NCBI RefSeq assembly: GCF_019857225.1
Contig: NZ_JAFJSY010000009.1
Location: 209,072 to 273,071 of the forward strand
Reading direction: 5' to 3'
DNA length: 64,000 bases
Source of the DNA: Streptomyces plumbidurans
Lineage (GTDB): Bacteria; Actinomycetota; Actinomycetes; Streptomycetales; Streptomycetaceae
Position numbers and translations under genes: made by a program. Position 1 is the first letter of the stretch; each line of letters begins with the position of its first letter. This document shows, piece by piece, positions 33,484 through 43,285 of this stretch. The notes below the pieces were generated by a model. That model searched no databases and was not told the DNA's origin. It saw only the letters and a program-made list of their open reading frames with translations.

Positions 33484-34340
33484 GCCGCCACCTCCGCGTC
33501 CGCGCCGTCCAGGGTGAGCAGGTAGCCGTCCTCCAGAGTGGGTTCGAGCAGGTCGGCGCCGTCGGGCGGGCTGCCGACGTTGCGGAAGGAACCGGTGCCG
33601 GTGCGCCAGCCCGCCTTGGCGGCCGGGTCCCGTTCGGTGCTGCTCCACACCCGTCCGGCGGCGCGTGCGGTCAGTTCGGCCGGGGTGCCGTCGAAGCGGA
33701 TGCGGCCGCCCGCCATCACCAGCACGCGGTGGCAGAGCATCGCCACGTCCTCGGTCTGGTGGGTGGACAGCAGGACCGTGCGGCCCTCGCCCGCCTGCGC
33801 GATCAACTCCCGGAAGCGCATGCGCTGTTCGGGGTCGAGTCCGACGGTCGGCTCGTCCAGCACCAGAAAGCCCGGGTCGCCGACGAGCGCGGCGGCCAGC
33901 GCGACGCGCTGCCGCATCCCGCCGGACAGCTTCTTGATGCGCTTGCCGCGCACCTCGGCGAGGTCGACCTGGTCCAGGACCCGGCGCACCTCGCGGTGGC
34001 GTGCGGTCCGGTCGGTCAGCTCCTTGAGGATCGCCACATAGTCGACGAACTCGAAGGCGGTGAAGTCGGGGTGGAAGCCGGGCGTCTGCGGCAGATAGCC
34101 GAGCCCGCGCCGCAGTTCCTGCCGGCCGGCCGGTGCGGCGGGGTCGTGCCCGAGCACGGTGAAGGCGCCGCGGTCGGCGGGCACGGCCGTCGCCAGCACC
34201 CTCAACAGGGTGGTTTTTCCTGCCCCGTTGGGGCCGAGCAGCCCGGTCACGCCCTGTGTCAGCCGCAGCGACACGTCGTCGAGTGCCTGGGCCCGGCCGT
34301 AGCGCAGGCTCAGCCCCGAGGCGGAGACGGTGGGGATCAT
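33480..34340 (-). CDS. ABC transporter ATPase
   Basis: 286 residues: Walker A in GPNGAGKTTL, signature KLSGGMRQRVALAAAL, Walker B in FLVLDEPTVGLDP, H-loop in LLSTHQTED. Of the drug/lantibiotic-type (CcmA-like) exporters. It overlaps both neighbours by four bases in the operon sigma factor, zinc-finger protein, ATPase, permease, membrane protein. The C-terminal ~70 residues (TAAGRVWSSTERDP...) form a soluble extension. Confidence 0.93.
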   Translation of the reverse strand: MIPTVSASGLSLRYGRAQALDDVSLRLTQGVTGLLGPNGAGKTTLLRVLATAVPADRGAFTVLGHDPAAPAGRQELRRGLGYLPQTPGFHPDFTAFEFVDYVAILKELTDRTARHREVRRVLDQVDLAEVRGKRIKKLSGGMRQRVALAAALVGDPGFLVLDEPTVGLDPEQRMRFRELIAQAGEGRTVLLSTHQTEDVAMLCHRVLVMAGGRIRFDGTPAELTARAAGRVWSSTERDPAAKAGWRTGTGSFRNVGSPPDGADLLEPTLEDGYLLTLDGADAEVAA

Positions 34341-35176
34341 GCGGCACTCCCGGAGAAGACGTCGAAGCGGTCACGTACGAGGTAGAGCAGCCCCATGGCG
34401 AGGGCGGCCAGCGCGGCGGCGGCCCCCTGCCCGGCGGCGGTGAACGGCACGAGCGGGCCGTGGTCGCCCGCCTCGGCGAGCAGTAGCGCGAGCCAGGCCC
34501 CGCCGACCAGCGAGGGCGCGAGCACCGGCCCGAGCCGCGGGATCAGGGCGAGCCCGGTCGCGGTGAGGGCGAGGGCGGGCAGCAGCCAGGCCAGGGCGCG
34601 CAGCCCGTAGGACGGCAGGGCGAGCGTCGCCAGGCCGTTGAGGCCGATGCCGGCGACGAGCACGGCGACCGTACGGATCATCAGCAGCCGGAACCCGTGC
34701 ACGGGCGAGACGACCGCCATTTCGTACGTCGGGTCGACGGCGGGCCCGTACGCCAGGGCGACCCCGGCCAGCGGCAGCAGCGGCGCGAGGGCGAGGAAGA
34801 GGGTGGGCGAGCCGGACGAGTACACCGCCCCGACGGTCGTCACCAGCAGGAACACCACCGCCGCGAGCCAGGAGCGGCGCAGCACCGAGGTGGCCGCGAG
34901 CAGCCGTGCGGTGTGGTCGGCGACCCCGAGCCGCAGCAGCAGCGACTCGAACAACCCCGGCCGGGGCGCGTCCAGTTCGGCGTCCAGCCGCGCCCAGCCC
35001 GCCTCCAGGCCGACGGGGTCGCCGGCCTCCGCGAGCCGGGTGCGGCACACGGCGCAGGCGAGCAGATGGCTGTCGGCGGACCAGAGGGCGGGCGGCGCCA
35101 GCTGGCCGCGGGCGTAGGCGGCGAGGTCCTCGGCGGCCACGTGCCAGGTGCCCCGATCGCGTTCCTGATCGCTCAT
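34337..35176 (-). CDS. zinc-finger (zf-HC2) membrane protein, probable anti-sigma factor
   Basis: 279 residues. The first ~90 residues hold a zf-HC2-like motif (HLAAYARGQ-type start HVAAEDLAAYARGQL, then HLLACAVCRTRL) that in ZAS anti-sigma factors binds Zn and clamps an ECF sigma factor. Six hydrophobic helices follow (WLAAVVFLLVTTVGAVY, LFLALAPLLPLAGVALAYG and others). It is encoded directly after the sigma gene with a 4-bp overlap. Anti-sigma role is inferred from motif and position. Confidence 0.82.
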   Translation of the reverse strand: MSDQERDRGTWHVAAEDLAAYARGQLAPPALWSADSHLLACAVCRTRLAEAGDPVGLEAGWARLDAELDAPRPGLFESLLLRLGVADHTARLLAATSVLRRSWLAAVVFLLVTTVGAVYSSGSPTLFLALAPLLPLAGVALAYGPAVDPTYEMAVVSPVHGFRLLMIRTVAVLVAGIGLNGLATLALPSYGLRALAWLLPALALTATGLALIPRLGPVLAPSLVGGAWLALLLAEAGDHGPLVPFTAAGQGAAAALAALAMGLLYLVRDRFDVFSGSAA

Positions 35177-35715
35177 GCCAGCGCCTCCCGCAGTTGCTTA
35201 CGGGCCCGCATCGCCCGTGTCTTGACCGTCCCCGGCGGTATCCCGAGCAGCACGGCCGCCTCACGGGTGGTGAGCCCGTCGATGACGGTGGCCTGCAACA
35301 CCGCCCGCAGCTCCGGTGAGAGCCGGACGAGGGCGCCCGCGAGGTCTCCGTGCTCCACCCCCGCGAGCACGCGTTCCTCCGCGGACGCCTCGTCCCGGTG
35401 GCGCAGCCGGGCCAGCGCCTGCCGCAGCCGCCCGCGTGCCCCGTCGCCGCGCAGCGCGTCGATCAGCCGCCGCGACCCGATCCGCCACAGCCACCCGGCC
35501 ACGTCGATGTCCTGGTGGTAGCGGGCCTTGCCCCGCCAGATCGCGAGGAAGGTCTCCTGTACGACGTCGTCGACCACCCCGGGGTCGGCGCAGCGGCCGC
35601 GCAGCCGGGCGGTCAGCCAGGGGGCGTAGCGCCGGTACAGCTCCTCGAAGGCGCCGCGGTCGGCGTCCGCCGCGACGGCGCGCAGCAGCTCCCCGTCGCT
35701 TCTCGTTTCGCTCAC
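35173..35715 (-). CDS. ECF RNA polymerase sigma factor
   Basis: 180 residues: sigma region 2 (GAFEELYRRYAPWLTARLRGR...VVDDVVQETFLAIWRG...WLWRIGSRRLIDALR) and region 4 (LSPELRAVLQATVIDGLTTREAAVLLGIPPGTVKTRAMRARKQLREAL). It is first in a five-gene operon with its likely anti-sigma and an ABC exporter, which it probably activates along with itself. A 14-bp-arm palindrome lies between it and the divergent YtrA-type operon. Confidence 0.92.
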   Translation of the reverse strand: MSETRSDGELLRAVAADADRGAFEELYRRYAPWLTARLRGRCADPGVVDDVVQETFLAIWRGKARYHQDIDVAGWLWRIGSRRLIDALRGDGARGRLRQALARLRHRDEASAEERVLAGVEHGDLAGALVRLSPELRAVLQATVIDGLTTREAAVLLGIPPGTVKTRAMRARKQLREALA

Positions 35716-35785
35716 ATCACCTCATCGCTCGGCCGGGCCGATCCGGTTCACAGGATCGCCGCTTGACTTTGCCGCACCCCTGCCA

Positions 35786-35819
35786 CCACCCTTTCACTAC
35801 TCAATTAGTGAAAGGGTGG
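35786..35819. promoter_or_regulatory. 14-bp-arm palindrome, probable operator of the YtrA-type regulator
   Basis: CCACCCTTTCACTA (35786-35799) and TAGTGAAAGGGTGG (35806-35819) are perfect inverted arms around CTCAAT. The site lies 8 bp before the GTG of the GntR gene and 70 bp from the divergent sigma gene. Its A/T-rich centre and position over the start fit an autoregulatory operator better than a terminator. Confidence 0.65.
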
Positions 35820-35827
35820 TTGTACGA

Positions 35828-36235
35828 GTGGTCGAGTACCGCATCGACCGGCGCTCCGGCGTCGCCACCTACGTCCAGATCGTCCAGCAGACCAAGCAGG
35901 CCCTCCGGCTGGGCCTGCTGGAACCGGGAGACCGGCTGCCCACCGCACGCGAGGTGGTCGAGGCCACCGCCATCAACCCCAACACGGTCCTGAAGGCCTA
36001 CCGCGAACTGGAGCGCGAGGGCCTGGTCGAGGCCCGCCGGGGCCTGGGCACCTTCGTGCGCAGAACCCTCGGCGCGCAGCCCGCCGACTCGCCCCTGCGG
36101 GCCGAACTGGAGTCGTGGGCGCGGCGCGCGCGGGCGGCCGGACTCGACCGCGAGGACGTCGACGCCCTGTTCGGCTCCGTCCTCGACCAGCACTTCCCGA
36201 CATCCGACGAGCTCTTCCCTGAGGGGGACCAGTGA
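35828..36235 (+). CDS. GntR-family regulator, YtrA subfamily
   Basis: 135 residues: a winged helix (VATYVQIVQQTKQALRLGLLEPGDRLPTAREVVEATAINPNTVLKAYRELEREGLVEARRGLGTFV) and the short helical tail of YtrA-type repressors, which have no ligand domain and usually control an adjacent ABC transporter. GTG 35828 (MVEYRIDRR) was chosen by family pattern; GTG 35816 lies inside the palindrome. It overlaps the ABC ATPase gene by four bases. Confidence 0.9.
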   Translation: MVEYRIDRRSGVATYVQIVQQTKQALRLGLLEPGDRLPTAREVVEATAINPNTVLKAYRELEREGLVEARRGLGTFVRRTLGAQPADSPLRAELESWARRARAAGLDREDVDALFGSVLDQHFPTSDELFPEGDQ

Positions 36236-37152
36236 GTTCCACGAGCACCACCCCGGCCGTCGCCCTGGCGGCGACCGGGCTCGGCAAGCGGTACGGCAGG
36301 AGGGCCGCCCCGGCCCTGGAGGACTGCTCCTTCCGGCTGCCCGCGGGCCGCATCAGCGCACTGGTCGGCCCCAACGGCGCGGGCAAGTCGACCCTGCTGG
36401 CCCTGGCCGCCGGGCTGCTGCAGCCCACCGCGGGCACCCTCACCGTGCTCGGCGCGGCACCGGGCGCCCTCCGCGACCGCGTGGCCTACCTCGGCCAGAA
36501 CAAGCCGCTCTACCCGCAGCTGACCATCGCGGACACCCTGCGCATGGGCGCCGAGCTGAACCCGGCCCGCTGGGACGCGGCGTACGCGGCCCGCATCGTC
36601 GAGGAGGGCGCGCTGCGGCCCGGGCAGAGGATCCGCGGGCTCTCCGGCGGCCAGCGCACCCGCGTCGCCCTCGCCCTCGCGCTCGGCAAGCGGCCCGACC
36701 TGATGCTGCTCGACGAGCCGATGGCCGACCTCGACCCGCTCGCCCGCCACGAACTCATGGGCACGCTGATGGCGGACGCCGCCGAGCGCGGCACCACCGT
36801 CCTGATGTCCTCGCACATCGTCAGCGAGCTCGCCGACGTCTGCGACCACCTGCTGCTCCTGGGCGGCGGCCGGATACGGCTCGGCGGCGGCATCGACGAC
36901 CTGCTCGCCGCGCACACCCTGGTCACCGGCCGTGGCACCGCCGCCGACCTCGCCCCGCACACGGTCGTCGAGTCCCGCACGGCGGGCCGCGGCCTGACCG
37001 CGCTGATCCGCCGCGAAGGCCCGGTCGACCCCGCCTGGCAGACCGAGGAACCGTCCCTGGAGGAACTCCTGCTCGCCCATCTGCGCTCCCCCGACGCCCC
37101 GGCCCTGCTCACGCCGGCCACCACCGCGGCACCCCTGGAGGTACGGGCATGA
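36232..37152 (+). CDS. ABC transporter ATPase
   Basis: 306 residues: Walker [11 protein letters not shown], signature [16 protein letters not shown], Walker [15 protein letters not shown]-loop SSHIVSE. The C-terminal ~90 residues carry a domain typical of CcmA-like exporters. GTG 36232 (GTGA overlap) couples it to the repressor, and its stop overlaps the permease start (ATGA). Substrate is unknown; YtrA-type operons often respond to cell-wall antibiotics. Confidence 0.93.
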   Translation: MSSTSTTPAVALAATGLGKRYGRRAAPALEDCSFRLPAGRISALVGPNGAGKSTLLALAAGLLQPTAGTLTVLGAAPGALRDRVAYLGQNKPLYPQLTIADTLRMGAELNPARWDAAYAARIVEEGALRPGQRIRGLSGGQRTRVALALALGKRPDLMLLDEPMADLDPLARHELMGTLMADAAERGTTVLMSSHIVSELADVCDHLLLLGGGRIRLGGGIDDLLAAHTLVTGRGTAADLAPHTVVESRTAGRGLTALIRREGPVDPAWQTEEPSLEELLLAHLRSPDAPALLTPATTAAPLEVRA

Positions 37153-38105
37153 GCACCACCACCCTCACCGCCCCCGCCCCGTCCCGCCGTACGGCCACCC
37201 GCCCCCACGGCCTGGTCTGGTCGGTGCTGCGCCTGCACCGGACCGCCCTGTGGGTCTGGCTCGCCTTCGTCGTCGCCACCGCCGGCTTCCTGCTGTGGCT
37301 GACCGGTCCCGCCGCCCACGACGCCCAGCACCAGCTGGAGACGTACGGCTACGCCGGGGTCCTCGAGGCGGCCTCGTCCTCGGCGACGCTCTTCTCCTTC
37401 ACCTCGGGCGCCTACAACGACCTCTTCTACGACCCCGACAACCTGATCACGCTCGGCGGCTTCGCCGTGGCGCTGTTCGCGGCCGGGCCGCTCATCGGCC
37501 GCGAACTGGAGAACGGCACCGCACAGCTCGCCTGGACGCAGTCCGTCTCCCCCGCCCGCTGGCTCGCCGCCAAACTCGCCGTACCCGCCTGCTTCCTGGT
37601 CCTCGGCAACGGCCTGCTGGCCGCGCTCTACCACCACCTGTGGAGCGCCCACAGCAATCTGCTGGTGGCCGGCATCACCCCCCGCGCCCTGTACTTCTCC
37701 CTCGGCCCGGCCACGGTCGCCGCACCCCTGCTGGGCCTGGCCCTGGGCGCGCTCATCGGCCTCACGGTGCGCCGCACGCTGCCCGCGCTCGCCCTCAGCG
37801 GGTTCGTGTACTTCCTCGTCTACGCGTTCCGCGGCAACCACTGGCCCTTCCAGGGCCGCTACACACAGCCGGTCCCGACCTCCAACAGCTGGGCGATCGA
37901 CACCACCGGCGCCAAGGTCCCGGACCCGGACTGCTACCTCGACCGCGGCTGCCTGGCCAGTCACCACATCGCCCGCTTCGCCCGCGAGTACCTCCCCTCC
38001 CCCGACTACTGGCCCCGCCAGCTCCTGGAAACCGGCGTCCTACTGACCCTGACCGCACTCACCATCACCGCCGCCTTCACGGTGGTACGCCACCGCGCCG
38101 CCTGA
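37149..38105 (+). CDS. ABC transporter permease
   Basis: 318 residues with six or more membrane helices ([66 protein letters not shown] and others). [18 protein letters not shown] is typical of actinobacterial ABC-2 permeases. It is the last gene of the repressor-ATPase-permease operon, followed 20 bp on by a terminator hairpin. Confidence 0.9.
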   Translation: MSTTTLTAPAPSRRTATRPHGLVWSVLRLHRTALWVWLAFVVATAGFLLWLTGPAAHDAQHQLETYGYAGVLEAASSSATLFSFTSGAYNDLFYDPDNLITLGGFAVALFAAGPLIGRELENGTAQLAWTQSVSPARWLAAKLAVPACFLVLGNGLLAALYHHLWSAHSNLLVAGITPRALYFSLGPATVAAPLLGLALGALIGLTVRRTLPALALSGFVYFLVYAFRGNHWPFQGRYTQPVPTSNSWAIDTTGAKVPDPDCYLDRGCLASHHIARFAREYLPSPDYWPRQLLETGVLLTLTALTITAAFTVVRHRAA

Positions 38106-38124
38106 CCCACCCGGTTCCGCCCCC

Positions 38125-38157
38125 GTCCCTCCCCGGCCTTCCGCGCAGGGGAGGGAC
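38125..38157 (+). terminator. terminator hairpin after the YtrA-ABC operon
   Basis: A perfect 10-bp stem (GTCCCTCCCC 38125-38134 with GGGGAGGGAC 38148-38157) around a 13-nt loop. Its loop and right arm form the beginning of the 207-bp repeat unit, and degraded versions recur in later units. Confidence 0.7.
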
Positions 38158-39000
38158 GCCCGTACTCCCGAAGCCGCCCCGCCCCGACCCGCACGTCCTC
38201 GCCCCACGCCACGCGACTCGACGGCGCCCCGCCCACCACCGGGACCCTCCGCCCACTCCCGCCCCCGCGACATCCGCCACCACCACCCCCGGTGCGCCGC
38301 CACACCCCGTGCCACACCCAATCCCCGCACCCCCCTCCCCGACCCTTCCGCGCGGGAGAGGGACGCCCGCACTCCCGAAGCCACCCCGTCCCGACCCGCA
38401 CGTCCTCGCCCCACGCCACGCGACTCGACGGCGCCCCGCCCACCACCGGGACCCTCCGCCCACTCCCGCCCCCGCGACATCCGCCACCACCACCCCCGGT
38501 GCGCCGCCACACCCCGTGCCACACCCAATCCCCGCACCCCCCTCCCCGACCCTTCCGCGCGGGAGAGGGACGCCCGCACTCCCGAAGCCACCCCGTCCCG
38601 ACCCGCACGTCCTCGCCCCACGCCGCGCGATTCGACGACGCCCCGCCCACCACCGGGACCCTCCGCCCACTCCCGCTCCCGCAACATCCGCCGCCCCCAC
38701 CCCCGCTACGCCCCCACACCCCGCGACACATCCAAACCCCCGCACCCCCTCCCCAACCCTTCCGCGCAGGGCAAAGACGCCCGCACTCCCGAAGCCACCC
38801 CGTCCCGACCCGCACGTCCTCGCCCCACGCCGCGCGATTCGACGACGCCCCGCCCACCACCGGGACCCTCCGCCCACTCCCGCTCCCGCAACATCCGCCG
38901 CCCCCACCCCCGCTACGCCCCCACACCCCGCGACACATCCAAACCCCCGCACCCCCCTCCCCAACCCTTCCGCGCAGGGCAAAGACGCCCGCACCCCCCA
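38138..39000. repeat. 207-bp tandem repeat, four full units and a partial fifth
   Basis: The mark CTTCCGCGC recurs at 38138, 38345, 38552, 38759 and 38967, spacings 207, 207, 207 and 208 bp. Units 1-2 share GCGACTCGACGGCGCC where units 3-4 have GCGATTCGACGACGCC, so pairs are homogenised. Unit 5 breaks off after about 35 bp. The strand is very C-rich. No gene is credible in 38106-39244; long frames there reflect the repeat length being a multiple of three. Sequence between 39000 and the ppk start holds no clear feature. Confidence 0.85.
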
Positions 39001-39244
39001 AAGCCGCGCACGCGAACCCCCCGGGAGCCGCCCCCAGATATCCCGCACGCCATGTCGCCGTAACCAACGGTTCAGACGGACTTGCGACGCTCGGCCAATG
39101 ACGCCCTCCGTGCCGAAGCCTTTGCCGCCCCCCGAGGGGACCGCGGGGAACGGGGACGCCCTCAGCGCCGCTCGCCCCGTGAATGCGCTGCCTTCCGGGG
39201 TTTCCGACGCGCCCGTATCGCCGTCGGCGCGGAAGAATGGGTTC

Positions 39245-41530
39245 ATGAGTCAGCAAGTAGCCCAGGCACAGGCACACCCGTCTCCCGCCACCGCCCTCGG
39301 TGGCGGTCCCGTGGGCCGCGGCAGTGACGCGAACGCGCAGCCCTCCGTCGGCTCCATCGCCGCGCACCGCCCGCACACGGTGGCCGCCGCGGTGTCCGAC
39401 CTGGAACCCGACCTCGACGCGGACCTCGACGCGTACGAGGAGTCGCCGTACGACGGGCCCCAGCTGCCGCAGGGCCGTTTCCTGGACCGGGAGCGCAGCT
39501 GGCTCGCGTTCAACGAGCGGGTCCTGGAGCTCGCCGAGGACCCGAACACGCCCCTGCTGGAACGGGCCAACTTCCTCGCGATCTTCGCCAGCAACCTGGA
39601 CGAGTTCTTCATGGTCCGGGTGGCAGGACTCAAGCGCCGCATAGCCACCGGCGTGGCCACCCGCTCCGCGTCCGGCCTGCAGCCGCGCGAGGTGCTGGAG
39701 ATGATCTGGGCCCGCTCGCGCGAGATCATGGCGCGGCACGCCGCCTGCTACCACGAGGACGTCGCCCCCGCCCTCGCGGAGGAGGGCATCCACCTGGTCC
39801 GCTGGGGCGAGCTGACGGAGAAGGAACAGGCCAGCCTGTTCACCCTCTTCCGGCACCGCATCTTCCCGGTGCTGACCCCGCTGGCCGTCGACCCCGCGCA
39901 CCCCTTCCCGTACATCTCGGGTCTCTCGCTCAACCTCGCGGTCGTCGTACGCAACCCCGTCACCGGCCACCGCCACTTCGCGCGGGTGAAGGTGCCGCCG
40001 CTGCTGTCGCGCTTCCTGGAGAGCTCCCCGGGCCGCTACGTCCCCGTCGAGGACGTCATCGCCGCCCACCTGGAGGAGCTGTTCCCGGGCATGGAGGTCC
40101 TGGAGCACCACGCCTTCCGGCTCACCCGCAACGAGGACCTGGAGGTCGAGGAGGACGACGCCGAGAACCTGCTGCAGGCCCTGGAGAAGGAGCTGATGCG
40201 GCGCCGCTTCGGGCCGCCGGTGCGCCTGGAGGTCGAGGAGTCCATCGACCGCGAGGTGCTGGACCTGCTGGTGCGCGAGCTGAAGGTCAGCGAGGCCGAG
40301 GTCTACCCGCTGCCCGGCCCCCTGGACCTCACCGGCCTCTTCCGAATCGCCTCCCTGGACCGCCCGGAACTCAAGTACAAGAAGTTCATCGCCGGCGTCC
40401 ACCGCGACCTGGCCGAGGTCGAGTCGGCGTCCGCGCCCGACATCTTCGCCGCGCTGCGCAGCCGGGACGTCCTGCTGCACCACCCCTACGACTCCTTCTC
40501 CACCTCCGTGCAGGCGTTCCTGGAGCAGGCGGCCAACGACCCGGACGTCCTCGCCATCAAGCAGACCCTGTACCGCACTTCGGGCGACTCCCCGATAGTC
40601 GACGCGCTCATCGACGCCGCCGAGGCCGGCAAGCAGGTCCTCGTGCTGGTCGAGATCAAGGCCCGCTTCGACGAGCACGCCAACATCAAGTGGGCGCGCA
40701 AGCTGGAGGAGGCCGGCTGCCACGTCGTCTACGGCCTGGTCGGCCTCAAGACGCACTGCAAGCTGTCCCTGGTGGTGCGTCAGGAGGGCGACACACTACG
40801 GCGCTACAGCCACGTCGGCACCGGCAACTACCACCCGAAGACGGCCCGCCTCTACGAGGACCTGGGCCTGCTGACGGCGGACCCGCAGGTCGGCGCCGAC
40901 CTCTCCGACCTCTTCAACCGGCTGTCCGGATACTCCCGCCGCGAGACCTACCGCCGTCTCCTGGTCGCCCCCAAGTCCCTGCGCGACGGCCTGATCTCAC
41001 GCATCAACAAGGAGGCCCAGCACCACCGCGCGGGCCGCCCGGCCTTCATCCGTATCAAGGTCAACTCGATGGTCGACGAGGCCGTCATCGACTCGCTGTA
41101 CCGGGCCTCGCAGGCGGGCGTCCCGGTCGACATCTGGGTGCGCGGGATCTGCGCGATCCGCCCGGGCGTCGCGGGCCTGTCGGAGAACATCCGGGTCCGC
41201 TCGATCCTCGGCCGCTTCCTCGAACACTCCCGGGTCTTCGCCTTCGGCAACGGCGGCGAGCCCGAGGTGTGGATCGGCAGCGCCGACATGATGCACCGCA
41301 ACCTCGACCGACGGATCGAGGCCCTGGTCAGGGTCACCGACCCGGCCCACCGCGCAGCCCTGAACCGGCTGCTGGAGACGGGCATGTCCGACACCACCTC
41401 CTCCTGGCACCTCGGTCCGGACGGCGACTGGGTCCGGCACGCCACGGACGCGGACGGCCAACCCCTGCGGAATGTCCAGGAGATGCTCATAGACGCCCGG
41501 AGGCGCCGGCGTGGCACAGCAACACCTTGA
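39245..41530 (+). CDS. ppk: polyphosphate kinase
   Basis: 761 residues. Reversibly transfers the terminal phosphate of ATP to polyphosphate. An Ala/Gln/Pro-rich head of ~75 residues is followed by the PPK N domain ([23 protein letters not shown]), the head domain and the phospholipase-D-like catalytic lobes with the active His in [11 protein letters not shown] and a second in [18 protein letters not shown] 39245 (MSQQ) was chosen from the typical Streptomyces start; ATG 39098 is in frame upstream. In Streptomyces ppk is PhoP-regulated; only one clear GTTCA half-site (near 39070) was seen. It overlaps the CHAD gene by 20 bp. Confidence 0.92.
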   Translation: MSQQVAQAQAHPSPATALGGGPVGRGSDANAQPSVGSIAAHRPHTVAAAVSDLEPDLDADLDAYEESPYDGPQLPQGRFLDRERSWLAFNERVLELAEDPNTPLLERANFLAIFASNLDEFFMVRVAGLKRRIATGVATRSASGLQPREVLEMIWARSREIMARHAACYHEDVAPALAEEGIHLVRWGELTEKEQASLFTLFRHRIFPVLTPLAVDPAHPFPYISGLSLNLAVVVRNPVTGHRHFARVKVPPLLSRFLESSPGRYVPVEDVIAAHLEELFPGMEVLEHHAFRLTRNEDLEVEEDDAENLLQALEKELMRRRFGPPVRLEVEESIDREVLDLLVRELKVSEAEVYPLPGPLDLTGLFRIASLDRPELKYKKFIAGVHRDLAEVESASAPDIFAALRSRDVLLHHPYDSFSTSVQAFLEQAANDPDVLAIKQTLYRTSGDSPIVDALIDAAEAGKQVLVLVEIKARFDEHANIKWARKLEEAGCHVVYGLVGLKTHCKLSLVVRQEGDTLRRYSHVGTGNYHPKTARLYEDLGLLTADPQVGADLSDLFNRLSGYSRRETYRRLLVAPKSLRDGLISRINKEAQHHRAGRPAFIRIKVNSMVDEAVIDSLYRASQAGVPVDIWVRGICAIRPGVAGLSENIRVRSILGRFLEHSRVFAFGNGGEPEVWIGSADMMHRNLDRRIEALVRVTDPAHRAALNRLLETGMSDTTSSWHLGPDGDWVRHATDADGQPLRNVQEMLIDARRRRRGTATP

Positions 41531-42644
41531 CCCGACGGACCCCACGGCCACGCCCGTGACCGGGGAGGCCCTCGCGGGTTACCTCCGGGCCCAGGCCACG
41601 GAGTTCCTGCGCGCCCTGCGGCAGCACCGGGAAACCGGCGCCACCGCCCAGGGCGGCACGGAGGGTTCCGTCGACGCGGCGCGCGCCCTGCGCCGCTCGG
41701 TCCGCCGCATCAGCGGCAGCCTGCACACATTCCGTCCCCTGCTGGAGACGGACTGGTCGGAGGCCCTGCGCCCCGAACTGGCCTGGCTGTCGGGGACGTT
41801 GACGATGGAGCACGCCTACGAGGCCCGGCTCGAGCGGCTGCTGCTGGCGCTGCACCGGCTGTCGGGCGCCTCGGGACTCCCCGCCCAGACGGCCGCCGCC
41901 TCCGCACCACCGGCCACCGTCGGGAGCGGTCGCGCCTCCGTACTGGACGCCGCCGCGCTGCACACGGCCCACGGCGCCTCCGGACCCTCCGACGCGGCCG
42001 CGGCGGACCGCGGCAATCTGACCGTCGGCGCGGCCAAGGCGGGCGCCCTGCTGGAGCGTCAGCTCACGCTCGCCCGGACCCGCGCCCACAGCACCGCCCT
42101 GCAGGCCCTCGGTTCGAGCCGCTTCCACGCCGTCGCCGACAAGGTCGCCGTCCTGGCCAGCGAGGTCCCGCTCACCGGCGCCGCCCCCACCACCGACCTG
42201 CGCCCGCTGGCCGCCGCGGCCGAGGAACGGCTCACCGACGCCGTGGCCGCACTGCCCCTGGTCACCGCGGGCAGCCCGTACAACGCCGAGGCCCTCGTCC
42301 ACGGCCTCTCCCCGGACCCTGCCCCGCACCCGCAGGACGCCCCCTGGCACCAGGTCCGGCTGCTGCTGCGCCTGCACCGCTACGCCCGCGAGGCGCTGCA
42401 CGGCACCGGCGGCCCGGGCGGCCCGGTCGACGTACGCCTGCTGACCGCGGGCCAGGCCCTCGACCGCCACCGCGACGCCTCGGAGGCAGCGGCGGCAGCC
42501 GCCGCCTCGGCCCGCACCCCCCGTATCGCCCCGGCCACCGCGTACGCGCTCGGGGTGCTCCACGCCGACCAGCGGCACGAAGTGGAGGCCGCCCGCTTCG
42601 CCTTCCAGCAGTGCTGGCAGAAGCAGACGGTGCGCACGTCCTGA
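41511..42644 (+). CDS. CHAD-domain protein
   Basis: 377 residues, mainly alpha-helical, with the CHAD pattern of conserved basic residues ([21 protein letters not shown] near residue 65 and [13 protein letters not shown] later). CHAD domains bind inorganic polyphosphate. GTG 41511 overlaps the end of ppk by 20 bp, so translation is coupled and the two proteins are probably made together. A middle Ala/Ser/Pro-rich segment (residues ~125-165) looks like a linker. Confidence 0.87.
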   Translation: MAQQHLDPTDPTATPVTGEALAGYLRAQATEFLRALRQHRETGATAQGGTEGSVDAARALRRSVRRISGSLHTFRPLLETDWSEALRPELAWLSGTLTMEHAYEARLERLLLALHRLSGASGLPAQTAAASAPPATVGSGRASVLDAAALHTAHGASGPSDAAAADRGNLTVGAAKAGALLERQLTLARTRAHSTALQALGSSRFHAVADKVAVLASEVPLTGAAPTTDLRPLAAAAEERLTDAVAALPLVTAGSPYNAEALVHGLSPDPAPHPQDAPWHQVRLLLRLHRYAREALHGTGGPGGPVDVRLLTAGQALDRHRDASEAAAAAAASARTPRIAPATAYALGVLHADQRHEVEAARFAFQQCWQKQTVRTS

Positions 42645-42678
42645 CGATGTGAACCCTGCCGAAGGAGGCGGTGAGCCG

Positions 42679-43122
42679 GTGACCCACACCGACGACACCC
42701 TCATCCAGGCCGCCGGCTGCGTCCTGTGGCGCCACTCCCCGGTCGACGGCGCGCTGGAGGTCTGCCTGGTCCACCGGCCGAAGTACGACGACTGGTCCCA
42801 CCCCAAGGGCAAGCTCAAGCGCGACGAGGACCCCCTCGCCGCCGCGCTGCGCGAGGTCGAGGAGGAGACGGGGTACGCCGCCGCCCCCGGAGTCGAGCTG
42901 CCGACCGTGCGCTACATGGTCAACGGCCGCCCCAAGCAGGTGCGTTACTGGGCGGCCGAGGCGCGCGAGGGCCGCTTCACGCCGAACGACGAGGTGGACC
43001 GCATCCTGTGGCTCTCCCCGGCCGCGGCCCGCAGCCGGCTGACCCAGTTCCGCGACCGCACCCTGATCGACGAGCTGCTGCCGCTGCGGACCCCGCCCCA
43101 GCCCTCGGCCGGAGTCGGCTGA
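42679..43122 (+). CDS. Nudix hydrolase (MutT-like)
   Basis: 147 residues with the Nudix box GKLKRDEDPLAAALREVEEETGY (G-x5-E-x7-REVEEETGY, all metal-binding Glu present). The N-terminus IQAAGCVLWR and KYDDWSHPKGKL match the MutT1-like group that acts on oxidised or alarmone nucleotides; here there is no C-terminal phosphatase domain. GTG 42679 follows GGAGG; GTG 42649 would add ten residues. Probably co-transcribed with ppk and CHAD. Confidence 0.9.
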   Translation: MTHTDDTLIQAAGCVLWRHSPVDGALEVCLVHRPKYDDWSHPKGKLKRDEDPLAAALREVEEETGYAAAPGVELPTVRYMVNGRPKQVRYWAAEAREGRFTPNDEVDRILWLSPAAARSRLTQFRDRTLIDELLPLRTPPQPSAGVG

Positions 43123-43128
43123 AGCCGT

Positions 43129-43275
43129 TCAGTCCGCCGTCGACGCGTGCCCCGCGGCGTCCGTCCTGGCCTGGCTGCGGGCTCTGCGCGCCGGACCGCG
43201 CCAGCCGCAGCTGCATCGTGCGATACAGAACGGACCCTGTTCGACGGTCGTCGTGCGATGCTCCTGCTGCGCCAC
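43129..43275 (-). CDS. small Cys-containing protein, unknown function
   Basis: 48 residues from GTG 43275, seven bases after a TAACGT -10-like box. The core is FCIARCSCGWRGPARRARSQARTDAAGHA; the C-x-C pair, Trp and the basic helix resemble a family of small actinobacterial proteins I have seen but cannot name. A mini zinc-binding protein is possible. ATG starts further upstream (to 43335) lack a ribosome-binding site. It converges on the Nudix gene. Confidence 0.5.
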   Translation of the reverse strand: MAQQEHRTTTVEQGPFCIARCSCGWRGPARRARSQARTDAAGHASTAD

Positions 43276-43285
43276 ACCGACAACG

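Noticed and set aside
33484..34374. Extension of the ABC permease frame upstream
   Set aside because: This stretch is the ATPase gene in another frame; the permease starts at 33483 with a 4-bp overlap.
38138..39000. CRISPR array
   Set aside because: Units are 207 bp with no short repeat/unique spacer structure, and no cas gene is present.
39060..39085. PHO box for ppk
   Set aside because: Only one GTTCA half-site with no second unit at 11-bp spacing; too weak to list as a site although PhoP control of ppk is known in the genus.
37250..39244. A 1426-codon plus-strand frame that would extend ppk upstream through the permease gene and the repeat block
   Set aside because: It is out of frame with the real permease, its first ~650 codons are Pro/Arg/His repeats, and it stays open only because the repeat unit is 207 bp (69 codons). 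ppk starts at 39245.
38006..40756. A 916-codon minus-strand frame
   Set aside because: It is the complement of the C-rich repeats and of ppk codons, with no domain and no ribosome-binding site; a typical high-GC shadow.
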